A stretch of 20,107 nucleotides of DNA from Chitinispirillaceae bacterium (GCA_016926315.1 JAFGOU010000433.1:1-20107); one strand, 5' to 3'; positions 7,006 to 14,538 are shown, numbered from the stretch's first letter. Translations and numbers: made by a program. The notes: generated from the sequence alone by a model not told the origin.

Positions 7006-8151
7006 ATGCGTGTCCTGCATCTCACCAATACGTTTCTGCCCGTGACCCAGAACTGGATCTACAACCAGCTCCGGTTCATGAGCCGCTGCACGTCGTCGGT
7101 GCTCTGCCAGTACCGTGAGAACAGCGAGCTGTTTCCGTTTGATCCGGTCTATCCGATGGTCGAGCGCCTCACGCCGGGCGCCAGGCTGGCCATGCTGGTA
7201 TGGCGGGCGCTGGCGCACTATCCGGCGAGCGCAACCAGAAATGCTTTGGGCCGGTTCAAGCCCGACCTGATTCACGGCCATTTTGCGCATGAATCGTGGC
7301 GGCACCTTGCTGCTCTGCAATCAACCGCTCTTCCGCTGGTAACCACGTTTTACGGCATCGACGTGAACAAGCTGCCCCAAAAAGCGGTCTGGCGCAGACG
7401 ATACGCAGAACTATTCAGCCGTGGCGACGCATTCATTGTCGAGGGTGATTTCATGGCAGAGCAGCTTGCCGGTTGTGGCTGCCCGGCGCAGAAAATCCAT
7501 ACGATTCCGATCGGCATTGATATAGAAGCAATACGGTCACAGCCGCGGGCCCGTGACTCGAGTCTGGTCCGGGTGCTTTTCATCGGGCTCAACCGGGAAA
7601 AAAAGGGTGCGCCGTACGCAGCAAAAGCCGTTGTAAAGGCTTTGCAGAACTGTCCTAACCTGGTTCTCGATTGTATCGGTGACGGAAGGTTTCGCAGCAA
7701 GGTCCAAGCGATTTTCAAACAGACGGGCAGGGCGGAAAGGGTCACCTTCCATGGCACCGTGCCGGTCCAGCGTTATCTTGCACTGCTGGGGAGCGCGGAT
7801 ATCGTGCTTGCACCCAGTATTACCGCCGCTGACGGCGACACTGAGGGCGGGGCGCCCGTCACGGTACTGGAAGCGCAGGCTGCGGGTATCCCGGTGGTCG
7901 GCACGCTGCACTGCGATATTCCCATGGTTGTGGAGCACGGCCGCACGGGACTTCTTGCCCCTGAGCGGGACACGGATGCCCTTGCCGCACATCTGGAGCT
8001 GCTGGCAGGCGACCGCGAACTGCGGGCGGCATTCGGCGTGCGAGGAGCGGCCCGGGCAGCACAGCGGCATGATATCAAAAAACAGGTGGAACGAATCTGC
8101 GACCTGTACGATGTTCTTACTTCCGGTTCTTCGCGCTCAGCTCTTTCTTGA
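7006..8151 (+). CDS. Family 4 glycosyltransferase (GT-B fold)
   Basis: 381 residues from the ATG at 7006, where the family N-terminus MRVLHLTNTFLPVTQNWIYN begins. The frame is open 45 codons further to 6871, but that extension has no family resemblance. The N-terminal Rossmann-like half carries HGHFAHESW and TTFYGIDV. The C-terminal nucleotide-sugar-binding half has VLFIGLNREKKG, LDCIGDG, VTFHGTV, and the signature region SADIVLAPS with EGGAPVTVLEAQAAGIPVV (about 265-298), followed by GRTGLLAP. It resembles the colanic-acid/exopolysaccharide GT4 group (WcaL-like), retaining enzymes that elongate lipid-linked or surface glycans; the actual sugar is unknown. It is the only plus-strand gene recognised here. 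Its last 35 bp overlap the 3' end of the opposing lipoprotein gene. Confidence 0.92.
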   Translation: MRVLHLTNTFLPVTQNWIYNQLRFMSRCTSSVLCQYRENSELFPFDPVYPMVERLTPGARLAMLVWRALAHYPASATRNALGRFKPDLIHGHFAHESWRHLAALQSTALPLVTTFYGIDVNKLPQKAVWRRRYAELFSRGDAFIVEGDFMAEQLAGCGCPAQKIHTIPIGIDIEAIRSQPRARDSSLVRVLFIGLNREKKGAPYAAKAVVKALQNCPNLVLDCIGDGRFRSKVQAIFKQTGRAERVTFHGTVPVQRYLALLGSADIVLAPSITAADGDTEGGAPVTVLEAQAAGIPVVGTLHCDIPMVVEHGRTGLLAPERDTDALAAHLELLAGDRELRAAFGVRGAARAAQRHDIKKQVERICDLYDVLTSGSSRSALS

Positions 8152-8821
8152 TCTCCTGATACACTTTTCTCGACCACTCATCGTCCGGATCAAATGCAAG
8201 ATAGCTGATAAAATAGCCAAACGCCTTTTCCGGGTCATTTCTGCATGAGTGGTAGTAATAGCCCCAGAGCATCTGTAAATACGGGAAATAGGTCTCACTC
8301 AGTTTCCGGTCCACCACCGTGAGCAGGTAGCGCGTTTTTTCCGGAAACTGGCACCCCCGTCTCAGGTAGAGCCATGCAAGAAGCAGATAGGGCCGGTAAT
8401 CCCGGCCATGCAGACCAACGCACTGGGTCAGATAAAATTCCGCGGATTCTGCAGCATCCGGAACCCCGAAAAAAATAGCGATGCGATAGAGTTCGCCAAG
8501 AAGGAAAAGAAGGTGCTTGTTGGCCGGGATTTCTTTCTGGATCGCTTCAGCCTCCCGCGTCAGAGCAAGCCACTTTTTTTTAATGTGCCCGGGCAGCGGC
8601 CCCTTTTCCTGAAGTCTGAGGAATCGCGCGGTCAGGCTGTCAACCTGCAGAGCAAGGGAGTCAATCCTGCTCTCCTGTTCAGGGGTGATTTCTGTTTCCT
8701 TTGGCAAAGAAATCAGCGGCGGCGGCTTGTGATGAAGCGAGGGAGACGCGCACGCCGTCAACAGCGGCACCACAGCGCACACCAGCGCTACCCGCTTTCG
8801 AAGAAAAACCTGTCGTATCAT
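8117..8821 (-). CDS. Lipoprotein with helical repeat (TPR-like) domain, function unknown
   Basis: 234 residues from the ATG at 8821; an ATG at 8869 in the same frame would add 16 residues before the signal and is less likely. The N-terminus is a lipoprotein signal (RKRVALVCAVVPLLTAC) with lipobox L-T-A-C24; Ala at +2 is compatible with outer-membrane sorting. Residues 45-75 are helical with SLALQVDSL heptad-like spacing. From about 100 to the end are paired helices (LLFLLGELYRIAIFFG, PYLLLAWLYLRRG, YLQMLWGYYYH, KAFGYFISYLAFDPDDEW), the last resembling a TPR unit. No enzyme motif is seen. It is the last host-like gene before the phage module and overlaps the GT4 gene tail-to-tail. Confidence 0.78.
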   Translation of the reverse strand: MIRQVFLRKRVALVCAVVPLLTACASPSLHHKPPPLISLPKETEITPEQESRIDSLALQVDSLTARFLRLQEKGPLPGHIKKKWLALTREAEAIQKEIPANKHLLFLLGELYRIAIFFGVPDAAESAEFYLTQCVGLHGRDYRPYLLLAWLYLRRGCQFPEKTRYLLTVVDRKLSETYFPYLQMLWGYYYHSCRNDPEKAFGYFISYLAFDPDDEWSRKVYQEIKKELSAKNRK

Positions 8822-8901
8822 TATCGTCCCGGTTAAATCGCTTACTCTTTCCCTACGGAAAAAAAACAACTGGCGTGCAATAATGGCACATGATATCCGT
8901 T

Positions 8902-8907
8902 ATTATA
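8902..8907 (-). promoter_or_regulatory. Candidate -10 box for the lipoprotein gene
   Basis: The minus strand reads TATAAT, a perfect -10, about 80 bases upstream of the ATG at 8821. No good -35 is found 16-18 bases further upstream. The motif sits inside a near-symmetric AT run (TTATAATAA), so it is suggestive only. Confidence 0.35.
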
Positions 8908-9029
8908 ATGCCAGGGAAGAACAACTCGTACCATTCCCTTTTTATGCAGTTATAACGCACCGTTTGGATTGAAAATATTTACCACATGAATTGAAATATT
9001 TTATTTAACAAGCTAAACCGATTAAGCAA

Positions 9030-9055
9030 ACACCTTAAAAATGCATTTAAGGGGT
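9030..9055 (-). terminator. Hairpin behind the last tail gene, possible terminator
   Basis: Arms 9030-9039 (ACACCTTAAA) and 9046-9055 (TTTAAGGGGT) pair over 10 bases with one mismatch around AATGCA. It lies about 45 bases past the stop of the last fibre gene in its reading direction and is followed on that strand by the weak T-rich GTTTGCTT. The stem is AT-rich, so termination efficiency is doubtful. Confidence 0.35.
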
Positions 9056-9101
9056 ATTAAAAATCAAATTAAATAAAATGTAAATTGGGGGTTTTTTATA
9101 A

Positions 9102-9926
9102 TTATGACCACGTTGTATATAAAATCTCCAAATTAGGAATACCCTTAGTTCCGCTCGCTGTGAATATATTGGCAACATGAATATTTGAATTTGCATCACC
9201 AGAAACGCTGCCAGCCAAGGTGAAAGCTACATTTCCTGCTGCAGATATGTGAATTGCACCCATCAATTCATTGCCATTATCAATTATAATACAGGGTATT
9301 TTTATATCGTCAGGTGGTCGTATGGTGGTAGGCAGGGGTTGTGCAGAGGTCCCAAAGCCAGTACCGTTCGAGGTTGCAGTAAATCGTTTTATTGACAACC
9401 ATATAACATCCGGCTTGCCGGATTCCAATGCCTGATGCCGCCTGTACCTCGCGGCGATGGTTTGTTCTGTTGTAAACTGAGTATTTGGGAATACCAGTGA
9501 AATATCCCCCTCCGTCACCCCGTCTATGTGATTATATTGATGAATTTTTGCCCTTTGCGATCCATCATGGGTATGATCAACCTGGTTAGCAACGGGCAAG
9601 GTGCCTGTAACTTCTGCGGCTCCGGTTAATAATACCTTAGGTGCCGATCCGTCAAATGCTTTTTCATCGTGTAAATGTCCACCAAAGAGTTCCCACGTCA
9701 CGCTTCCATCAGCAACAGTGGCCCTTAGCGCACCAGGGACCCCAGGTTCCGACGACCCCGATGTCCCTCCTATAGTACACCTCAGCATCTCCCCGCCGCT
9801 CAATTCTATTACATCCCCTGCCGCGTATGCGGTCGAGGCCTGCCACGTCGCCGCGCCGCCGCCGAATATGGTGTTGAGCCATTTACTAAAAACCGTTGAT
9901 CCGCTGATAAATTTTGTCTTCGGCAT
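9102..9926 (-). CDS. Phage tail fibre / tip protein with sugar-binding-like N-terminal module
   Basis: 274 residues, ATG at 9926 with AGGGG about 6 bases upstream. Residues 1-25 (PKTKFISGSTVFSKWLNTIFGGG) are probably an attachment segment. Residues 28-80 match a module common in tail fibres and chitin-binding-like domains (W-x-A-x-TAYAAGDVI, then C50TIGGTSGSSEPG, then DGSVTWEL). Residues 84-135 are rich in His (HLHDEK, DHTHDG, HQYNHIDG), often seen near metal-coordinated fibre shafts. The C-terminal third (205-274) is beta-rich (IKIPCIIIDNGNE, NVAFTLAGSVSG) and could be the receptor-binding head. No peptidase S74 chaperone is present. As the last gene of the operon it follows the gp48-like gene, the usual place for a Mu-type fibre. 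Composition is AT-richer than the baseplate genes. Confidence 0.75.
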   Translation of the reverse strand: MPKTKFISGSTVFSKWLNTIFGGGAATWQASTAYAAGDVIELSGGEMLRCTIGGTSGSSEPGVPGALRATVADGSVTWELFGGHLHDEKAFDGSAPKVLLTGAAEVTGTLPVANQVDHTHDGSQRAKIHQYNHIDGVTEGDISLVFPNTQFTTEQTIAARYRRHQALESGKPDVIWLSIKRFTATSNGTGFGTSAQPLPTTIRPPDDIKIPCIIIDNGNELMGAIHISAAGNVAFTLAGSVSGDANSNIHVANIFTASGTKGIPNLEILYTTWS

Positions 9927-9934
9927 AATTACCC

Positions 9935-10528
9935 CTATTCATTGATAAAAAGTATTTCCCTGCCTGTTTTTTTAAGTCTGTTCAATATTGTCTGCAGGAC
10001 CGTGTCGGTTTCGACGTTGGTGCCATAAACACAACACGTATATCGAGACGCCCCGGTATCTTCGTCGTATACTTCGTCGATATCCGCCTGAGAGATGTCT
10101 GCCCTGAACGGCTTATATTCACCATCGGTCAATCTCGCGTGTGGATCGCCCATCTCGGGCCCGCCGATTGTATAACCCAGCTTTACAACGATACCTTCGA
10201 AATACGGGATGCTCAAACCGCCTATCGCCGCTTCATGGGCAATGACAACCGCACGACGTTGATCCAACGTCGCTCCGGCCGATGGGCTTATCCGATATTT
10301 GGCTTCCCAATATTCCAACAGACCGTATGGCGACGCTCCTGGTGTCGGGTTCTGCGATGAGATATTGTCCCTGGTCGTATCGGGGAACATTTCCTTGAGC
10401 AGTTCGGCAGCAACGGTTTCGATATCGTCGAGAGCATCGCCTTGGATACCGATTATTTTATCAATATTCGGCCCGGTGAAAATACGCGGCAGCAGTTGCC
10501 GCAATATTGTCGCGTTGCTGTTTGCCAT
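9935..10528 (-). CDS. Baseplate wedge protein, Mu gp48 / YmfQ (DUF2313)-like
   Basis: 197 residues. The layout fits the gp48/YmfQ family: an N-terminal helix with LRQLLPRIF, the segment IDKIIGIQGDALDDIETVAAEL, then a stretch with SPYGLLEYWEAKYRI and the family's RRAVVIAHEAAIGGLSIPYFEGIVVKLGY (replacing the common RRAAVxAxxxxxGG core). Its C-terminal half (KPFRADISQ, CCVYGT, LQTILNRLKKTG) matches the usual ending with two beta strands and a helix. In Mu, gp48 and gp47 build the wedge that joins the hub to the fibres. Here it is displaced about 4 kb downstream of the gp47-like gene. The start is ATG 10528, directly after the stop of the previous gene, with GAGG upstream; the next gene begins 8 bp after its stop. 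Confidence 0.8.
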   Translation of the reverse strand: MANSNATILRQLLPRIFTGPNIDKIIGIQGDALDDIETVAAELLKEMFPDTTRDNISSQNPTPGASPYGLLEYWEAKYRISPSAGATLDQRRAVVIAHEAAIGGLSIPYFEGIVVKLGYTIGGPEMGDPHARLTDGEYKPFRADISQADIDEVYDEDTGASRYTCCVYGTNVETDTVLQTILNRLKKTGREILFINE

Positions 10529-10894
10529 TTACTTTACCTCTTCGATTTCCGGCTGTTCGAATTGTTTGAAAAGATTGCGGGCATAAAACCAGCCTGTAGG
10601 GCGCTGACCAGCCGTTTTGCCGAATGCGGTTATAATAAATTCGTCAAGTTCCCCCTTCGAAACACGATATACCTCGACTTCGTCCTGTTCTTTCAAACGC
10701 TTTATCTCATCCACCAGGTCATAACAGGTATTTGCTTTTCGCAATTCTTTCTGATCGGCAGCCGCCACCCCAGCAAGATTTTCCAAGGCTGACAATTCAA
10801 TTTCTCGTACCGACATTTTACCGCCGCCGACCGCGTTATCAATATCGGAAAATGTATCTTTCGGCGATAATTTGAGAATAGCTATTTTTGACAT
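10529..10894 (-). CDS. Small phage protein of unknown function in the fibre cassette
   Basis: 121 residues from the ATG at 10894, chosen because AGGGAG lies about 6 bases upstream; the frame extends to 10951 but that would run into the glycosyltransferase gene. No family was recognised. The protein is soluble and charged: MSKIAILKLSPKDTF, a helical middle (IELSALENLAGVAAADQKELRK, read as two helices), then CYDLVDEIKRLKEQDEVEVYRVS, where the E-V-E-V-Y segment is likely a strand, and a C-terminal helix GWFYARNLFKQFEQPEIEEVK. Similar small helical proteins occur in many tail operons as chaperones or minor tail components; assignment as a fibre or wedge assembly helper is inference from position, between the glycosyltransferase and the gp48-like gene. 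It has 10 bp spacing to the former and none to the latter. Confidence 0.65.
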   Translation of the reverse strand: MSKIAILKLSPKDTFSDIDNAVGGGKMSVREIELSALENLAGVAAADQKELRKANTCYDLVDEIKRLKEQDEVEVYRVSKGELDEFIITAFGKTAGQRPTGWFYARNLFKQFEQPEIEEVK

Positions 10895-10904
10895 AATTCT
10901 CCCT

Positions 10905-11450
10905 CTAATTGGTTTGAGGTTTCCATCCCATAAAATGTTTGTGAATAGCAATAGTTTTCTTCGTTACTGGTGTATTTAATTTTCCACCCATTACTATCGG
11001 ACAATATTCCGTCTCTAAAACAGTTTTGCATTTTTCAAGCATAACAGAATTAGCTTTGCATAGGTCAATCACCAGACATTTTCCATAAATCTTTTTGTTC
11101 GTTTCGACCAGCAGCCGTTCGATTAAAGTATTTTTCTTTTCGCAGCCGACAAAACAATTCATCATTTGCACCATATACCCGGACTTGACGGCAAAGCATT
11201 CGGTATTTAATAGGAGCCCAAACATACCGATCCTATACATATCGCAATCGCAATAGATACCCCCGTTTTCAAGTAGTATTTTCCATCTTGCAATATCTGA
11301 TTGAAAATTAACCGGCAAATCGATGTCAATATTTAATTCCTTAGGAGTCCATATTTTAATTTCGCACGGCCGCCAAGTATTTATGCATTCTTTGTATTTA
11401 TTAGGCATCATACCGCCGGACCAATAAAAATGTATGGTTTGTGGTATCAT
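10905..11450 (-). CDS. Small GT32-type (DXD sugar-binding) glycosyltransferase inside the tail operon
   Basis: 181 residues. It starts with IPQTIHFYWSGG and MPNKYKECINTW, the usual opening of family 32 / Gly_transf_sug enzymes (as in capsule synthesis and OCH1-like proteins). It continues with the diagnostic SDIARWKILLENGGIYCDCDM; the DXD metal-binding pair is D68 and D70 and the S51-D52-x-x-R motif precedes it. A C-terminal H170..W176 (HKHFMGW) fits the family's late HxxxxSW-type motif. It is shorter than most members, lacks a membrane segment and is unusually rich in cysteine (10 Cys). The ATG overlaps the fibre stop by ATGA, so it is cotranslated with the fibre. Substrate is unknown; possible targets are the fibre itself or host surface glycans. 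Base composition is clearly AT-rich, like the neighbouring fibre sequence. Confidence 0.85.
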   Translation of the reverse strand: MIPQTIHFYWSGGMMPNKYKECINTWRPCEIKIWTPKELNIDIDLPVNFQSDIARWKILLENGGIYCDCDMYRIGMFGLLLNTECFAVKSGYMVQMMNCFVGCEKKNTLIERLLVETNKKIYGKCLVIDLCKANSVMLEKCKTVLETEYCPIVMGGKLNTPVTKKTIAIHKHFMGWKPQTN

Positions 11451-14029
11451 AAACTTTCTATCACCATTTTAGTAAGCACACCGAAATAAGACAAATGACA
11501 GGTGCCGCCGAGCCTGTTTTTTATGACAACCTTTTTATTGCTTCCCGGTTTTATATACAGGCATAAACTATTGTCGGTATCGGCACCAACATCATACAAA
11601 CCTGCAGAACTTATGTTTCCAACATTTTGTATATAATGGCCTCCCATTTCTGTCATATAAATCCGCCCAAATATATGAGCATAACGGTAAACTCCATAAC
11701 ATGCGTCCCATTCTCCTACAGCGCTGATATTGATAAATCCCTCGTAATAAAAACTGTCGTCAACGGAATCCTCCAGTAATATTTCTAACTCGCCATCATC
11801 CGTCAACGTTCCCTTGTCTGCGATAATCAACGGCGGGTTTACGGTGTTGTCTCTCGTGAATGTCCCGCTTGATGCGGTAGGATTTCCAACATTTAACCTA
11901 ATAGCTTGAGAAGGATTTGACGAAAGTGATTTTATCCAATGAGTAATCCCTAATGGTGATCCCGTACCTACCCCTACATTTTTAGAACTCCCGTCAAAAA
12001 ACATGACGGTACTTCCCTTACCGTCACATATATATAAATCACGATATTGCGTTGTCGAACCGGCATAACCGTTTTTATTTATATAACCTGCAGCATTGCC
12101 ATTCGTTGATCTATAAAAATCAATCTCACCGGGAGCAATGAATACATCTCCCTGTGTAACACCAAGCATTACCAAATTACAATTTACATCTACATCAGTA
12201 TATGTTCCTCCTATACCAAGCACTAAATTTGTTCCGTTATCATAAATTTGACTATTTACCAGCTTGCTTCCGTCGTTCTTTAAAAGGTAATTGTTAGTCA
12301 AGCTGCCTATGCTGTGGTCGCTGGTAGAATCGAGGGCATGCAGACGATCATGAACACCTATATCTAATAATACTTCCGCACCTGTACGATATTTCAGTTC
12401 ACCCGAATCGCTGACTAAAAACTTATCAGTATCAGAAGTGGCATGAGAAATTGCCGCAAGGGTAAGATTGCCGCTGCTTGTCAATGTCATTACCGGAGTA
12501 GAAAAGTCATTGTTCGTATAATCAAATCTCAGCTGCGCTGTAGAAGCAGCAATCCCGATACGCCAAGCGGCAACGGTTTCCTGTTCTAATTTTATGCCTA
12601 CACGATTTCCGCTTGCTCTTGTAATATGCAAAGGTAAATCCGGGGAAACTTCGCCAATACCCAAATTGCCATTATTTCCAAGCAAGGTCATTATCATCGT
12701 GCCATTAATACCATAACGCCAATAAAAACAATTGACAGTATCTATATAAAGACTACCGGAATTTGCATTAACAAGAAATTGTGATTTATCTGCTTCGCCT
12801 GATCTAAATATTTGACAAGGATATTGATCCCCATAAGGAAAAACAATATTTCCATTATATGTTCCACCAGATGTTCGAGCAAGTTTTAATAATTTACCGC
12901 TCAATGTTTCAACGTCAAGCCTTGCCGCAGGCGATGTTATTCCATTGCCTAAACCCATATTTCCGCTTGTGTCAATATGAAATCTGACCGTTGTTCCAGT
13001 TACATCATATAATGAATACGAACCGCTTACCCCGCCTGCGGCAAGCCCGGCCTGATATTCCCTCACCGTGCTTTTATATACGGTTGCGGCGGTGTTGGCG
13101 CTGCCTGTTTCTATTTTATTAAACACATTGCCGCTTGCCAAATAAGTATGAAGACTTACGGTTGGTGTACAATTTATTCCGACAAAACCGGTATCACGCT
13201 TAATTATCAATGCATCTGCTATACTGCTGCCATCATCCGCCCTTCTGTTTACAACAAGATTGCTTCCAGCATTACTGCCGCTTTCCGCATCACCATTCAC
13301 CCCTATTTTCCATCTGCCAAGCGATCCGGTTTTCAGCCAAAAATTACCTTGATAACCGGCAGGACGTTCAATGGTGAAATTTGCTCCGCCACCTGATGAA
13401 CATTTAGAAGCCACGGCAACATCAGTTCCGGAAACCTCCAATTTGTTGGCTACAGGCACGCCCCCTATTCCAACATTAGTCCCATTATCAAATATCTGCG
13501 AGTTTACCAGCTTGCTCCCGTCGTTCTTGACAACATAATTTGTTGTCAGTGAACCTATGCTATGGTCGCTGGTAGAATCAAGGGCGTGAAGGCGGGTGTG
13601 CGCATTGCCGAGGACCTTTATCCATGACGTCCCGTTGAATGTATAAATCTCGTCCTCGTCCAGGACATAACAGGCAAGGCCTTTCAATGCCGTCACCTCT
13701 ACCCAGGCCAAGCCGTTCCATTCGTAGATATTGTTGTCCGTCCAGCCGTTTGCCGTGGCCGATGCGATATACCGGTCCCCTTCACCGGGATCAGCGGGCA
13801 GGCCCGGCGTCGGATCGTAAATATCAATAACCGGCTCTATCCAATATTTGCTGCCGAAGCCGAATTCGTCCGTGATGGCGTTGCCCAGGCACTCAGCATA
13901 CGCCTTGCCCGGCGAATATTCCGCGCCCGCGGGAACCTCCCAGGCCGCGGGGGCCTGATATACGCGGCCGGCCGCCTGCACCAGACGGGCTTGATCGATT
14001 ATCGACTCTCGCAGTGTCGCCGCGCTCAT
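11447..14029 (-). CDS. Large tail fibre protein with DUF2793-like N-terminal region
   Basis: 860 residues. Residues 1-60 are helical, probably docking to the baseplate. Residues 75-140 resemble DUF2793 of phage fibres (GDRYIASATANGW, IYEWNGLAWVEV, GLACYVLDEDEIYTFNGTSW). The rest is beta-helical fibre text with repeated short motifs of the type G-F-V-G-I-N, N-L-G-I-G-x-x-S-P-x-x-x-L-H-I and N-V-G-V-G (about 183, 282, 357, 455, 684). A block RLHALDSTSDHSIGSLT..NDGSKLVNSQI occurs twice (about 146-186 and 562-600). A common phage module (TSDTDKFLVSDSGELKYRTG) lies at 531-550. The C-terminus (735-860) looks like a compact beta domain; no S74 auto-chaperone motif is seen. It is probably the host-range determinant. 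The start overlaps the spike gene by ATGA. The 5' end is GC-rich like the baseplate genes but the rest is AT-rich, suggesting mosaic origin. Confidence 0.85.
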   Translation of the reverse strand: MSAATLRESIIDQARLVQAAGRVYQAPAAWEVPAGAEYSPGKAYAECLGNAITDEFGFGSKYWIEPVIDIYDPTPGLPADPGEGDRYIASATANGWTDNNIYEWNGLAWVEVTALKGLACYVLDEDEIYTFNGTSWIKVLGNAHTRLHALDSTSDHSIGSLTTNYVVKNDGSKLVNSQIFDNGTNVGIGGVPVANKLEVSGTDVAVASKCSSGGGANFTIERPAGYQGNFWLKTGSLGRWKIGVNGDAESGSNAGSNLVVNRRADDGSSIADALIIKRDTGFVGINCTPTVSLHTYLASGNVFNKIETGSANTAATVYKSTVREYQAGLAAGGVSGSYSLYDVTGTTVRFHIDTSGNMGLGNGITSPAARLDVETLSGKLLKLARTSGGTYNGNIVFPYGDQYPCQIFRSGEADKSQFLVNANSGSLYIDTVNCFYWRYGINGTMIMTLLGNNGNLGIGEVSPDLPLHITRASGNRVGIKLEQETVAAWRIGIAASTAQLRFDYTNNDFSTPVMTLTSSGNLTLAAISHATSDTDKFLVSDSGELKYRTGAEVLLDIGVHDRLHALDSTSDHSIGSLTNNYLLKNDGSKLVNSQIYDNGTNLVLGIGGTYTDVDVNCNLVMLGVTQGDVFIAPGEIDFYRSTNGNAAGYINKNGYAGSTTQYRDLYICDGKGSTVMFFDGSSKNVGVGTGSPLGITHWIKSLSSNPSQAIRLNVGNPTASSGTFTRDNTVNPPLIIADKGTLTDDGELEILLEDSVDDSFYYEGFINISAVGEWDACYGVYRYAHIFGRIYMTEMGGHYIQNVGNISSAGLYDVGADTDNSLCLYIKPGSNKKVVIKNRLGGTCHLSYFGVLTKMVIESL
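12230..12355 (-). repeat. Fibre-internal repeat, copy 2
   Basis: It encodes about 42 residues beginning VHDRLHALDSTSDHSIGSLT, nearly the same as copy 1 (13472-13600). At DNA level the two share stretches such as TGGTCGCTGGTAGAATC and TTTACCAGCTTGCT (plus strand) but differ at many third positions. The copies are in the same frame, 415 codons apart. Confidence 0.85.
13472..13600 (-). repeat. Fibre-internal repeat, copy 1
   Basis: It encodes about 43 residues beginning with HTRLHALDSTSDHSIGSLT and ending SQIFDNGTN. This copy sits at the point where the gene changes from GC-rich to AT-rich sequence. See copy 2 at 12230-12355. Confidence 0.85.
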
Positions 14030-14538
14030 ACGGCCTTTACCTTTGTCGAGAGATGAAGAGGCGCGGACATCTGCACCACGACCGGCGACGACGGCGCGCC
14101 GAGGTTGCCGACATGCGTGTGCGAATTAAACAGCGTCAGGAACGTCTCCCCCTTGATTACCCGTTCAAGGGATTCGGTCAGCGTCTCCCTGCCGATGCGC
14201 ACGTCATCGGACTCGATGATGACCGGCTTGTCGGTCTTCACTTCCACCGTTCCGTCCTTTTTAATCAGGATATAATGAGTCGCGTCGCTGTAGAGCGACG
14301 AGGCGCCGGACATGGCGTTGAGATCCGGACGCTTCGACGGGTCGTCCTCGGCGACGCACACGAGATTGTTGCCGAGGCCGATGACGACCGCGGCGCTCCC
14401 TGCCGGCGGATCGCTGGCAAACCCGTAATGCTGCATGATCTCGCGGTTCCGCAGCATCTGCCCCGGCAGCCCCGTGCCGGTGAATCGCCTCAGCTTCCCC
14501 GCGATCCAGGTCATGCCTTGAATAATCGCCCGAACCAC
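14026..14538 (-). CDS. Baseplate spike protein, Mu gp45 / P2 gpV-like
   Basis: 170 residues. The N-terminal OB-like part (YGFASDPPAGSAAVVIGLGNN, 38-58) matches the gp45 core, followed by the Tyr-Ser-Asp-Ala-Thr turn and a beta-helix shaft (HYILIKKDGTVEVKTDKP, 88-105). Near the C-terminus is the apex motif NSH140-T-H142 followed by VGNLGAPSSPVVV. In P2 gpV and phi92/Mu spikes an HxH pair binds an iron ion at the membrane-piercing tip. A trimer of this protein would puncture the host outer membrane. The start is GTG 14538, one base after the previous stop, with GAGGTG 8 bases upstream. In Mu the spike gene precedes the gp46/47 genes; here it follows the gp47-like gene. Confidence 0.87.
   Translation of the reverse strand: MVRAIIQGMTWIAGKLRRFTGTGLPGQMLRNREIMQHYGFASDPPAGSAAVVIGLGNNLVCVAEDDPSKRPDLNAMSGASSLYSDATHYILIKKDGTVEVKTDKPVIIESDDVRIGRETLTESLERVIKGETFLTLFNSHTHVGNLGAPSSPVVVQMSAPLHLSTKVKAV

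Larger units (their letters stand above)
8822..9101. other. AT-rich host-phage junction region, no gene
   Basis: It contains no supported gene. Visible structure: the TATAAT above; two near-identical 13-mers, ATTGAAAATATTT (8968-8980) and ATTGAAATATTTT (8990-9002), spaced exactly 22 bp; and a hairpin at 9030-9055. Downstream (lower coordinates) genes look chromosomal and upstream genes are phage tail genes, so an attachment site or prophage end may lie here, but no direct proof is visible. Confidence 0.5.
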
